A stretch of 64,000 bases of DNA from Paraburkholderia humisilvae (lineage in GTDB: Bacteria; Pseudomonadota; Gammaproteobacteria; Burkholderiales; Burkholderiaceae). The stretch's first letter is position 1, and every line of letters starts with the position of its first letter. Both the position numbers and the translations under genes were made by a program. The notes below the pieces were generated by a model, which saw nothing but the letters and a program-made list of their open reading frames with translations, was not told the DNA's origin and searched no databases. Below, piece by piece: positions 7,689-16,160 of the stretch. The stretch covers positions 45,841 to 109,840 of the forward strand of contig NZ_CADIKH010000024.1 in NCBI RefSeq assembly GCF_902859855.1, given 5' to 3'.

Positions 7689-9308
7689 ATGTCATCAAGT
7701 CCTATCAACACACGTGACCCACTTAATGCAGGACCTGGTTCTTCGAGCACTCCGCACGAAGCTGCGCCTGCCGCAGAGACAAGCAACCTGCCCAGCCCAC
7801 GCAGCGTTATCCGTCCGTTGGCCGGTCTCAGGGTGCGCGGCGAACAGCTGCCCGGTAGCGGCGACTCCGCGCAGCACGCTGGCAAGTCGGCACCCGAGAT
7901 GTTTCACGTTCACGAAATGTGGGACCGGCCAACGTTGAATCGTGTGTCGGCAGGCAGCGACGCCAAGTTTCGAGAAGGGTTGGCCACCGCGTACTTGACG
8001 CTGGTTGATGGAATTTCAGATTCGAAGGCAAACGTGGACGCCCACTTGTGGACAGAACAAACCAGCCTCCACGCTTTGTACCGGAATGACTCAGAAGTTG
8101 AGATTCCTCATTCCATGCTAGCAAGAGCGCCGGTCACTGTTCATCTGAAGGGTGAGATTCCCGCTTTGGTAGATAAATTTCCAGCCGATTTCAGGAAGGC
8201 GATTACGTCGCTCTACAATCATCCTGCTGGAGAAAATATTGGGGCGCGCGCCGACATCAATAGAGCGATCTATACAGGCCTCTACAAGCAATCAGCGATG
8301 GCCAAAGAGCTGAATGTTCACATTGACACCGATACGCTCGCAGCAACTCGCATTTTGGCAAAGTCCCCGTCTGCGGCGAAAGCGATCGGCAACGATACCG
8401 TTCTGTTTAGCGATGTCAGCAACAGAGAAAATCAGATGAAGCGGCTAAAAAGTATACAAAAGCAACTTAATCAGATCAAGTTGAGTGAAGAACCAAAGCC
8501 ATTGACCAAGGAGGATGTGGCACGGCTTGCCGACATGCCACAAAAGTCATGGTCAGGTCAAAAGTCTTCGTCGTATGGCCCGACACGTCAAGGGGTCTCG
8601 GCGGAAGAACAGGAAAATATCGATCAGCTTCGGAAACTTGGCTTTTCGTCCCACGCCGTTACGCCTGACGAAAGCGAAAACGATGTGCTCGTGGTTTCGC
8701 CATTTAGCAGAGATTCCGGTATCGTTTTGAGCAGAATGGCTCAAAACTTAGACAACAACCGGCCATTAAATTTACAAAGCGCTTGGGGTCAGATAGGCAT
8801 CCAACCGTGGACGAAATATCTGATGGAATTAAATCGAGACCCACGTGCAGGCGAAACCGCGATGAAAAAATCAGATATCCTTGACTATTTCAATCTGGCA
8901 GAGAAGATACGGAAAAACGGGCCGGCAATTGACGCAAAAATTAATGCGTTAAACGAGCGAATTCAAAACAGTCCTATTGGAAGCAAAGAACGCGCAGACG
9001 CCGAACACGAACTGGGGGCGCTCCGATATATCAAGTTTGGGTGTAATACGCTAGTCGAGTCCTTTGTGAACGAGAACACGTTCTTTCCGCAAATCCGCGA
9101 TGCTACTTCGGCACATATGGAGGCGGTAGACAAGCTTACTTCCAAGACCTTGTTTGGCGCACGGGCACCCTCCATCGTAAGTAATAGCTGGCACGACAAT
9201 GAGGAATCCGTACTAATGTCGTACTCCTCCTCTGATGAAGTCGCGAGACGAGTGTTCGCCGAGCTCAAGGGAATGATACGCGCATCGACGGCAGAGGATC
9301 GCTATTAG
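7689..9308 (+). CDS. Candidate type III effector of unknown family
   Basis: Unrecognised 539-residue cytosolic-type protein without signal peptide or membrane spans. Three points suggest a T3SS effector. A perfect PIP box lies 132 bp upstream. The first ~60 residues are rich in Ser, Pro, Ala and Gly with few hydrophobic runs (MSSSPINTRDPLNAGPGSSS), as in T3SS signals. The gene is clearly lower in GC than its neighbours, which suggests transfer. The body (residues 75-530) is largely helical and polar, with segments such as WDRPTLNRVSAGSDAKFREG and LAEKIRKNGPAIDAKINALN. I see no protease, kinase or ligase motif. AAGGAG precedes the ATG. It could belong to one of the large helical effector families of Ralstonia/Xanthomonas, but I cannot name it. 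Confidence 0.7.
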   Translation: MSSSPINTRDPLNAGPGSSSTPHEAAPAAETSNLPSPRSVIRPLAGLRVRGEQLPGSGDSAQHAGKSAPEMFHVHEMWDRPTLNRVSAGSDAKFREGLATAYLTLVDGISDSKANVDAHLWTEQTSLHALYRNDSEVEIPHSMLARAPVTVHLKGEIPALVDKFPADFRKAITSLYNHPAGENIGARADINRAIYTGLYKQSAMAKELNVHIDTDTLAATRILAKSPSAAKAIGNDTVLFSDVSNRENQMKRLKSIQKQLNQIKLSEEPKPLTKEDVARLADMPQKSWSGQKSSSYGPTRQGVSAEEQENIDQLRKLGFSSHAVTPDESENDVLVVSPFSRDSGIVLSRMAQNLDNNRPLNLQSAWGQIGIQPWTKYLMELNRDPRAGETAMKKSDILDYFNLAEKIRKNGPAIDAKINALNERIQNSPIGSKERADAEHELGALRYIKFGCNTLVESFVNENTFFPQIRDATSAHMEAVDKLTSKTLFGARAPSIVSNSWHDNEESVLMSYSSSDEVARRVFAELKGMIRASTAEDRY

Positions 9309-9320
9309 AGGGGCTCATCT

Positions 9321-9357
9321 GTGGGCCCGTCGTTCGCGATGCGACAGCGGGGCCCAC
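9321..9357 (+). terminator. Hairpin after the effector candidate
   Basis: GTGGGCCC (9321-9328) pairs with GGGCCCAC (9350-9357), enclosing a smaller internal stem, 13 bp after the stop codon. The T-tract is weak (GTTATC). The remaining stretch to 9556 shows no gene. Confidence 0.5.
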
Positions 9358-9556
9358 GTTATCCCGTCTGGGGCGATGAATACAAGGCGGCATTGATCAA
9401 TCACGCTTTTCCGGCTAGCCGACGGCGGCGTAACTATCACCGACCGGCTAAACGTTGCGGCCGCTGATTGAACGGCGACGAAATGATCATCGACCATCGC
9501 ATCGAACACCGAAGCCGCGCGTATGGGGCCATCAGGACAAGCGGGGGTACGCCAGC

Positions 9557-9763
9557 TCAGCAGCGCTTCCCCGCCCCCGCTCCGTACCGCGCGTTCTGAC
9601 GTTCGCGGAAAAACTCGTCGTAGGTCATCACGGCACGCCCGGGATGCGTTGCGCGCATGACCCACAGGGATCCCTTTAACGCACAAACACGACCGGCCTC
9701 TTTAGCGAACACGCGCGTCGCCACGTTTGGCTGGTCCAGTTCAAAAATCCTCACTTCACGCAT
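9557..9763 (-). CDS. Small hypothetical protein coupled to the FAD protein
   Basis: This 68-residue frame starts at ATG 9763, overlapping the last codons of the upstream FAD/NAD(P)-binding gene in another frame. Translational coupling is therefore likely. The protein starts MREVRIFELDQPNVATRVFA, contains a central ALKGSLWVMRATHPG segment, and ends in a basic Gly/Ala-rich tail. The family is unknown. The coupling suggests that it acts with the FAD protein. Confidence 0.45.
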   Translation of the reverse strand: MREVRIFELDQPNVATRVFAKEAGRVCALKGSLWVMRATHPGRAVMTYDEFFRERQNARYGAGAGKRC

Positions 9764-11276
9764 GACATGCCTCGAGCTCGCTGGTGCGATGTTCTCCATG
9801 GAGACGAGCCGCGACGCGTTCCGCTACCGACGCAGTAACAAACAGCGCACTTGCGATCGGCACGCGAGCATGCGCGGGTGGCCCGACAAACCACAGATTG
9901 CCTTGCCCGGCTGGCCGCGCCGGTGCTGCCGTTAAGCTGTGGGTAACGCCTACCGCATGCTGTGCGCGCTCGCTATAGTGATCAAGTTCGGCCCTGCCGG
10001 GTCCGTTTGCGACGACGCGCGGCAAGTGAAATCCGGCCGCCACTACAACGGCCCCGAAGTTTTTCTGTCCGTCTCCCCAGTCGACACACCAGCTTGCAGA
10101 CGTATTGCCTGGCGAAATGACCTCCTTTAACTGGCCCGTCGCCACGGACAGCAGGCCAATGTCCATAAAGTGAAGCAGTTTCCTGGCGTTGGGTAACGCC
10201 AGCGATGTCAGATACGGCTCTATGCTGTGCATGATGGCCGGATGGATACCGCCTGGGAATGGCCGCTCGCTGCGCGCATAGACTTCATTTACGGCATCGA
10301 CCAGATCAACGAGCAGGTCTTGCCATTGATTTTGACCGCTCTCGGCCAGACGAATCTGTTCCCGCAGACGCTGATCGGGTACGCCGAGCGCCGCAAACTG
10401 GTTTCGCCACGATTTCCCAACGAATGCAGACAGGTGGCGCGCAACATACTTCAGATACGCGTGCCGTAGCCCCTTCGGGAACGAGGCACCATCGTTACCC
10501 GGCGTCCATCGCCTCAGAATCGAATCCAATGACTCGCGGTCGAGGCGAAACGCTCCGATTCGAATGGAGCGGCTGCGAACCGCGGGCAGCGAACCGGACG
10601 GCGACACCATCGTGACGCGGCAGCCCTGTCGGCAGAGCAGGATCGCTGCATCGACGGCGGAAAGTTTGCTGCCAATCACCAGCACGCGCGAGCCTGCCGC
10701 AACCCGTTCCAGCATGCTCCGCTCCGGATAGGGACTGCGGATCAGCAGGGCATGATCCCGGTAAGGCTTCAGCGCTTCGGGAAGCCGTGGCGCGCCTAGG
10801 CCCGTGCAAAAAATCGCATCGGTCACGTCGAGGGTCTGCGTAGCATGACCATCGGTTAGCGACAGACGATAACCGCACGGGTCGATTGTCTGCGCCGACA
10901 GGAAGCGAAGCGGCAGATGAACAACCGTTATTCCGCGCTCGCGCGCGATTTTCACGTATTCATGAAACCGATCTGCGAGATAAGCCCCCACCCACGAGCG
11001 CGGCACAAAGTCCTCTGCGCTCACAACGGATCCTCGATCACGTTGGTAGCGTATGAAATCGGCCGGGTCATCGGTCATCACCGACATCAACTCCGCCGAA
11101 GTATTGCAAAGGAGCGCGTCGTCGCTGGTTAGAAAGACCATGCCCGGACCGATCTGACCGGGGGCAACCACGTAGAGTGTCTTCGCCGCGCGTCGCTTCA
11201 CGAGCGCAATGAAAGTCGCAACGCAAGCGGCGCCGCCGCCAATCAACGCTACTGTCTTATTGTCTTGCATCATCAT
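9756..11276 (-). CDS. FAD/NAD(P)-binding protein (NAD_binding_9-like)
   Basis: This ~506-residue flavoprotein-like enzyme has an N-terminal Rossmann fold (VALIGGGAACVATFIALVKR, about residues 9-28) and the PGMVFLTSDDALLCNTSAE segment (about 44-62) typical of the FAD-NAD(P)-binding family PF13454. A second nucleotide-binding loop is VLVIGSKLSAVDAAILLCRQ near residue 190. The C-terminal part has LWFVGPPAHARVPIASALFV, the usual FAD-ribityl strand. These enzymes act in diverse oxidations, including secondary metabolism and amine or thiol oxidation; the substrate is unknown. The start at 11276 (first of three Met) is chosen because GGGAAAG lies upstream. The AraC gene upstream on the same strand may regulate it. 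Confidence 0.7.
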   Translation of the reverse strand: MMMQDNKTVALIGGGAACVATFIALVKRRAAKTLYVVAPGQIGPGMVFLTSDDALLCNTSAELMSVMTDDPADFIRYQRDRGSVVSAEDFVPRSWVGAYLADRFHEYVKIARERGITVVHLPLRFLSAQTIDPCGYRLSLTDGHATQTLDVTDAIFCTGLGAPRLPEALKPYRDHALLIRSPYPERSMLERVAAGSRVLVIGSKLSAVDAAILLCRQGCRVTMVSPSGSLPAVRSRSIRIGAFRLDRESLDSILRRWTPGNDGASFPKGLRHAYLKYVARHLSAFVGKSWRNQFAALGVPDQRLREQIRLAESGQNQWQDLLVDLVDAVNEVYARSERPFPGGIHPAIMHSIEPYLTSLALPNARKLLHFMDIGLLSVATGQLKEVISPGNTSASWCVDWGDGQKNFGAVVVAAGFHLPRVVANGPGRAELDHYSERAQHAVGVTHSLTAAPARPAGQGNLWFVGPPAHARVPIASALFVTASVAERVAARLHGEHRTSELEACHA

Positions 11277-11611
11277 TCGCTTTCCCACGTTTACCATCAC
11301 AACAGCGTGCGAGACGTGATAGATATCGACCGATCTTTTCGAGCCGATCGTTCACCACGACTCACGCGCTTCACCATGTCCTTCAGAAGAACAATATTCG
11401 TGGTGAGGTAACGTGTATTGAAGAATCCTGCGAGACCGGATATAGCCAGATTGAAATCGTCGGCCATGGATTCAGGCGGGACGCCGCCGCGCGTTCCCGA
11501 TCAGACGATGTAGCAGGCGTAAGCAGAGCTGAATACCCGTGGCAATTGTCTCGCGCGACTCATCGCGAGTGACAGGGCATCGCGTATCGAGGACCGGATG
11601 GGGTTCTCACG
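11277..11611 (-). other. Intergenic region, no gene seen
   Basis: This stretch separates the AraC gene from the FAD/NAD(P)-binding gene, both leftward. It presumably carries the promoter of the latter. I see no long ORF with coding character, tRNA fold or strong terminator. Confidence 0.4.
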
Positions 11612-12445
11612 CTAGCCCGCGTGAGACGCAGTCCGATATTGGCCCGGCGTCATACCCATGATGGCCTTGAAGGTGCGGGTCAGGTGAGCCTGGTCGGCAA
11701 AACCCGTCGTGGCCGCTATATCAGCAAGCGGCTGCTGCTCGCGGAGCAGTCGGCGCGCCTCGCGTACCCGCGCCTGGGTCTGAAAAGCGTGAGGGGTCAG
11801 CCCTACGTTTTGCTGGAATGCACGTAACAGCTGGAAAGGCGGAATGCCGGACCTCGCCGACAGCGCGTCGAGCGTCACCTTTTCGGCAAGATGCTCCGCG
11901 AGGTAGGTGCGTGCCCGATCGACCGCGAGCGGCTCTCTCACCTGGTCAGGAATCCATACATTTGCATCTGAGTGACGCAGCAGCAACCGCGCGATCAAGG
12001 TGATCAACCACGATTGCCGGTCAAGCGCCGAGGTATCGGATTCAGAGCGCTTGTGCAACTCCAGCAACTCGCGGGCGGCAAGTGGATCGTCGAATGTGGG
12101 TCCAACGAATGCGATGGTCGACGCGGGGACCCATTTCCTGAGGTCTTCGGCAACACTTTTGACCATGTCCAGATCGAGGTGAATCGTTCGGCACCGCCAG
12201 CCTTCCTCGTTCACGGGCGTGCCGTAGTGCGCTTCCTCGGCGTTGATCAATGTGAACGACCCCGCCTTCGCTATGCCGTCGCGCGAACGGGTACGCAGAT
12301 GGATCGCCCCTTCGAGGACCAACCCAAGACTGACTTCTTCATGCGAATGCCAGGGGTAAATGTGGTGCACATAAGTGCCCTTGAGCATCTCCGCGTCATT
12401 CAGGTCCGTCATCCTCCAGACCTTCACGCTGCTGTCGTGCGACAT
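11612..12445 (-). CDS. AraC-family transcriptional regulator with cupin sensor domain
   Basis: This 277-residue regulator has an N-terminal AraC-type cupin sensor (residues about 15-125, with the metal-site-like PWHSHEEVSLGLVLEG). Two C-terminal helix-turn-helix motifs (residues about 180-275) follow, the second including DIAATTGFADQAHLTRTFKA and ending GMTPGQYR. The start at 12445 follows a GAGG site; the longer upstream reading has atypical composition. It is transcribed towards the FAD/NAD(P)-binding gene and probably controls it. It lacks the large N-terminal region of HrpB/HrpX and is not the predicted PIP-box regulator. Confidence 0.85.
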   Translation of the reverse strand: MSHDSSVKVWRMTDLNDAEMLKGTYVHHIYPWHSHEEVSLGLVLEGAIHLRTRSRDGIAKAGSFTLINAEEAHYGTPVNEEGWRCRTIHLDLDMVKSVAEDLRKWVPASTIAFVGPTFDDPLAARELLELHKRSESDTSALDRQSWLITLIARLLLRHSDANVWIPDQVREPLAVDRARTYLAEHLAEKVTLDALSARSGIPPFQLLRAFQQNVGLTPHAFQTQARVREARRLLREQQPLADIAATTGFADQAHLTRTFKAIMGMTPGQYRTASHAG

Positions 12446-13151
12446 CTTTGCCTCGAAATTCAGATTCCAGACGCGTTCCTCGACGCAACCGTTCACGCTG
12501 GGAAAAGAGAAACCCGCCCTGCAAACCATACCGGATATTCGCCGTTTGCGCTGAGCGCTGCCGTGACGATGTTTTCGCCGCGAATCCTGTTCGCGCTATT
12601 CAGCGCGCGCGCATCGCCAGATAGGGACGTCGCGCGCACGCTACACCACCTTTCACTTTCAGCCTACCGGGCTGCGCGGCAATCAGTCTTGAAGAATTTT
12701 GCAACTGGGCGCGCGGCCCGAACGATCGCTGCGTGGCCGAAAAAGAGTATTTGATGCTCGTCGCGCCAACGCTGGGTATCGTGTGTCACGCGGAAAACGA
12801 CGCAGAACGCCGGCGTGTTTGCTATCGAAGCCATTGGTAGGACGACCAGTGCTTTCCTGTTCGCCCGGATTTGACGCGATCGTCAAACACGTCCAGTGAA
12901 AACGATCGACGTAATAGCCGCAGCGTCGTTGGCGGCGGCATGCTGTTCGGAATGAGTGACGATGACCTGAATTGCAATCTCAGCGCGCTGCGTGGGCCGG
13001 CAATACGCGAAACAATGGCGCAGCGTCCGACGCATGTCACACTACCGTGACATCCTTAGGCACCATCTATTTTTCGAGCGTATTTTCGCCGTGTCGCTAC
13101 CTGGCCCGCGTAGGCAGCGAGCCCGCGCGTACACGCACACAGGAACCCTTG
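12446..13151. other. Intergenic region, no convincing gene
   Basis: About 700 bp lie between divergent genes (AraC leftward, SH3b rightward). The short frames here have unlikely compositions (Arg/Ser-rich, no ribosome sites), so none is called. No tRNA or insertion-sequence end was seen. Confidence 0.4.
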
Positions 13152-13709
13152 ATGCGTCGACCCACCGTACAGCACGCGTTTCTCGCAGTCGTGTCTCTTT
13201 TCGCATTTCCTGCCGTGGGACTGGGGCAATCGCAGGCGTTCACAAACAGGCCGGCCAATGTGCGCGCGGGGCCTGGCCGGGACTATCCGATCGTCACGCA
13301 ACTTGCGTACGGTGCGCCGGTGACAGTGGCAGGCTGCCTGAGCGACTACTCGTGGTGTGATGTGGCTTTGCCTCGTTCGCGTGGGTGGGTCTACGCCAGG
13401 TCGCTGAATTATCCTTACCAGGGAAGCTATGTCCCGGTTATCTCCTACGGGCCTGCAATCGGCTTGCCGGTGGTTCCGTTTTCAATTGGACCGTACTGGA
13501 GCAGTCATTATCGCGGGAAGCCCTGGTACCGCGATCAATCTCGCTGGGCCCACCGACCTCCACCTCGCCCCGGTCCCGGACATCGGCCTGGCCACGTTCA
13601 ACCGCGTCCACCCGGTGGCCGCCCTCCGAGCCATACCGGGCACCCGCCAGGTGGCTCACGTCCGCCTCACGGTGGAAGCGGAGGACGTCCTCCGAGACAT
13701 CCCTCCTGA
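13152..13709 (+). CDS. Secreted SH3b-domain protein with Pro/Gly/His-rich tail
   Basis: This 185-residue exported protein has a signal peptide (residues 1-25, hydrophobic core FLAVVSLFAFPAVGLG). A bacterial SH3 domain follows (about 28-92), with the canonical NVRAGPGRDYPIVTQL and SDYSWCDVALPRSRGWVYAR motifs. A short aromatic linker leads to a Pro/Arg/Gly/His-rich disordered tail of about 65 residues. SH3b domains usually bind the cell wall or mediate envelope contacts. The start is the ATG with AGGAA upstream; the longer frame would place residues before the signal peptide. A 9-residue lipobox is not present, so it is likely periplasmic. Confidence 0.78.
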   Translation: MRRPTVQHAFLAVVSLFAFPAVGLGQSQAFTNRPANVRAGPGRDYPIVTQLAYGAPVTVAGCLSDYSWCDVALPRSRGWVYARSLNYPYQGSYVPVISYGPAIGLPVVPFSIGPYWSSHYRGKPWYRDQSRWAHRPPPRPGPGHRPGHVQPRPPGGRPPSHTGHPPGGSRPPHGGSGGRPPRHPS

Positions 13710-13866
13710 CGTGGTAGCGGCACGCGTCCCACCGGAGGTCCATCACCCGGACCTGTCGCGTGCGCCCCGAACGGCTCCTGTCAAGCGATTGCCGGGTGCA
13801 CTGTGCCGGTGTCGTCCCGCCACGCGGCGGACGGGGCAATTTCAGCCGTCGCCCCGTCTCATGCCG

Positions 13867-15273
13867 TTAGCCAAGGGTCACGGGAACCGACATCGTCGCA
13901 CCTTCCCGGTTGACGGTGACGGACATACGTCCGCCCGTTTTCGCGGCCATCTGCACCAGTTGCCTGAGTTGCTCGACGCCGGTCACCGTGGTTCCGTTCA
14001 CGGCGACGATGATGTCGCCCGCGTGAATCCCTGCTGCCGCGGCGGAGCCCGTCGACTGCTCGACAAACACACCTGCCCCCGGCGCGTCGTCCAGCTGCTC
14101 ATTCTCGTTCAGCGGCCGCACGGCGACACCCAGACGCGGCTGATGCCTGTCATGCGGCCGCACCTGCGCTTGCGAAGCGGAGTCCGACTGGCTGCCGACC
14201 ACCACCGTCAGCTTGCGGGCGGCGCCGTCACGCCATACGTCGATGGTGGCGGAGCTGCCAGGCGTCAGTTGTGTCACCTGCGACACCAGGTCCATCGGAT
14301 CGGCGACGTCCGCGCCGTTGACACCGACGATGACGTCGCCCGGCCGCAGGCCGCTGGCCGCCGCCGGGCCATGCGCGTCCACCGCGCCGACCAGTGCGCC
14401 CTTTGGCGAGTCGAGACCCAGCGACTGAGCAATGTCAGGGCTGATCTCCTGTACGCTCACGCCGATGCGGCCTTGCCCCACGTCGCCATGCGCGACAAGC
14501 CGGTCCTTGACCCGCATCGCCTGGTCGATCGGAATCGCAAAGGACAGCCCCTGGAAGCCGCCCGTGCGCGAATAGATCATCGAATTGATACCGATGACTT
14601 CGCCGTCAAGGTTGAACAGCGGTCCGCCCGAATTGCCGGGATTCACGGGCACGTCCGTCTGGATGAAGCGCGTCGGGCCGCCATCGGAAAGCGTCCGTGC
14701 CTTCGCGCTGATGATGCCGGACGTCACGGTGTTGTCCAGACCGTATGGCGAGCCAATCGCCACTACCCATTCGCCAACCTTGCTCTTCGACGGATTGCCG
14801 ATCTTCACCGTGGGCAGGTTATCGGCGTCGACTTTCAGTACCGCGACATCGAATGTCTTGTCGGTGCCGATCACCGTTGCCTGAAATCTGCGGCCGTCGG
14901 ACAGCTTCACTGTGACACTATCCGCGCCGTCCACGACGTGGTTATTGGTCAATATGTAGCCATCCTTGCTGATGATGAAGCCCGAGCCGAGGCTGTCTCC
15001 ACCATGATGTTCCCCGTCGCCGTCGTCGACATCGGCCGTGCGTTGGGCGCCGATATGCACGACCGCCGCCCCGTAGGCGGTGACGATACGCGAAAAGTCC
15101 GGTGCCGCAGTGCCACTGGCGCCGGACTGCACCGGGCCCGCAGGGGCCGGGAGTTGATCGTGGCTGGGCAGTTCGGATGCGTCGACATTCCGGTGACCGG
15201 CCGCATAGCCGCCGACGAGCGCTACCGCGACGACGGCGATTGCGCCGCCGCGCCGATATTTTCTGATACTCAT
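13867..15273 (-). CDS. DegP/DegQ-family periplasmic serine protease
   Basis: This 468-residue HtrA protease degrades misfolded envelope proteins. The N-terminal anchor or signal segment is at residues 9-25. The trypsin-like domain shows the catalytic triad: His in TNNHVVDGAD (about residue 111), Asp in DVAVLKVDA (about 143) and Ser in NPGNSGGPLF (about 216). Two PDZ domains follow, with VGAVDAHGPAAASGLRPGD (about 295) and VFVEQSTGSAAAAGIHAGD (about 405). It has the usual length for the family. A short linker after the anchor is Pro/Ser-rich. It lies convergent with the SH3b gene, with no operon partner. Confidence 0.93.
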   Translation of the reverse strand: MSIRKYRRGGAIAVVAVALVGGYAAGHRNVDASELPSHDQLPAPAGPVQSGASGTAAPDFSRIVTAYGAAVVHIGAQRTADVDDGDGEHHGGDSLGSGFIISKDGYILTNNHVVDGADSVTVKLSDGRRFQATVIGTDKTFDVAVLKVDADNLPTVKIGNPSKSKVGEWVVAIGSPYGLDNTVTSGIISAKARTLSDGGPTRFIQTDVPVNPGNSGGPLFNLDGEVIGINSMIYSRTGGFQGLSFAIPIDQAMRVKDRLVAHGDVGQGRIGVSVQEISPDIAQSLGLDSPKGALVGAVDAHGPAAASGLRPGDVIVGVNGADVADPMDLVSQVTQLTPGSSATIDVWRDGAARKLTVVVGSQSDSASQAQVRPHDRHQPRLGVAVRPLNENEQLDDAPGAGVFVEQSTGSAAAAGIHAGDIIVAVNGTTVTGVEQLRQLVQMAAKTGGRMSVTVNREGATMSVPVTLG

Positions 15274-15890
15274 AGGATGATCGGGACAACTGTTGCAGGA
15301 GGGAGCCGTAGGCTACTTTTAGCGTCTTAAACCGAACTTAAGAGTGAGAGCGGGGTGCGATTCTCAACCTTGCTTCACCTGCGCAGAAGTGATCACCGTG
15401 CCGGCGTTCGCTGTTGTGAAGCATTCCGAATCGCTTCTGTTCGAAGAAGCGACGTCGGTCCGAATGGTGTCCACGAGCGACTTCGACGCGACTCCTGTTG
15501 CATCTGCCACTCGGCCGCGCGACACTCCGCTTGCCGAACCGGCGAATGCATCCCGCAGGTTCGGCAACTTCAGGACGCTGGGCGCCAGCAACTTCGAAAA
15601 ACTGATGAAACAGAACTATGTTAAAGATAGGAAAACGTCTGGCGATTGACAGTGCATCGAATTCGGGCGATACGGTAACGGCGCGTAATCAAACCCCGTG
15701 ATAAAAATTACGTTGATGTAGCGTTACTTAAGATTTTCTTCAGATACTGTTGCTAGCCTCACATATTGCCGGGATGAATTCGTACTGCATAATTGAAATG
15801 TCAATATATAGAAATTGATTCGAAAGAATACCGAAGCACTCGGTTAACAGCACCGGCAACGGCGCCCTCCCCCTCAAACCCAGGCTCTCC
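15274..15890. other. Intergenic region with no assured gene
   Basis: Overlapping frames on both strands occur at 15344-15649, for example a 75-codon minus frame from a TTG at 15591. None has a good ribosome site or recognisable family. The part from 15650 to 15800 is AT-rich and may hold the promoter of the downstream 15891-18511 operon. Confidence 0.35.
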
Positions 15891-16160
15891 ATGAATCCGT
15901 CGACAATGGAACAATTGCGCGGGTATCTCTGTGGCTCACTGCCTGCGGCGACAGTCACGATGCTGGCGTCGTGTTTTTTCGCAGGCTTCTTCATGCCACT
16001 GTCATATATTTCGGTTGTGATGCCGGTAGTCGCCTGTATGGCGTTTGTCATGTGCGCGATCGCACACGTCCCAACGAAAGGATGCCGGCAACGGAGTCGT
16101 CCTGAAACCATCGGCGAAAGCGAACGGTCGTTGCAATCATTGCGTGCGTACGAGGCGTGA
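15891..16160 (+). CDS. Small membrane protein coupled to the glycosyltransferase
   Basis: This 89-residue protein has a hydrophobic hairpin (about residues 18-38 and 40-60, for example AATVTMLASCFFAGFFMPLS) and a short polar C-terminal tail. Its stop overlaps the start of the glycosyltransferase gene (TGATG), which supports it as a real, coupled gene. The family is not recognised. It may be an accessory membrane subunit of the glycolipid pathway. Confidence 0.55.
   Translation: MNPSTMEQLRGYLCGSLPAATVTMLASCFFAGFFMPLSYISVVMPVVACMAFVMCAIAHVPTKGCRQRSRPETIGESERSLQSLRAYEA

Noticed and set aside
11612..12445. AraC gene as the HrpB/HrpX regulator of the T3SS
   Set aside because: It has a short cupin-type N-terminus, unlike the ~470-residue HrpB/HrpX, and it sits with an unrelated FAD gene.
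13073..13088. Two TTCG motifs upstream of the SH3b gene
   Set aside because: They are only 8 bases apart, far from the PIP-box spacing.
13429..15330. 633-codon plus-strand ORF opposite the DegP-like gene
   Set aside because: It is an Arg/His-rich shadow of the protease gene, with no recognisable domain.
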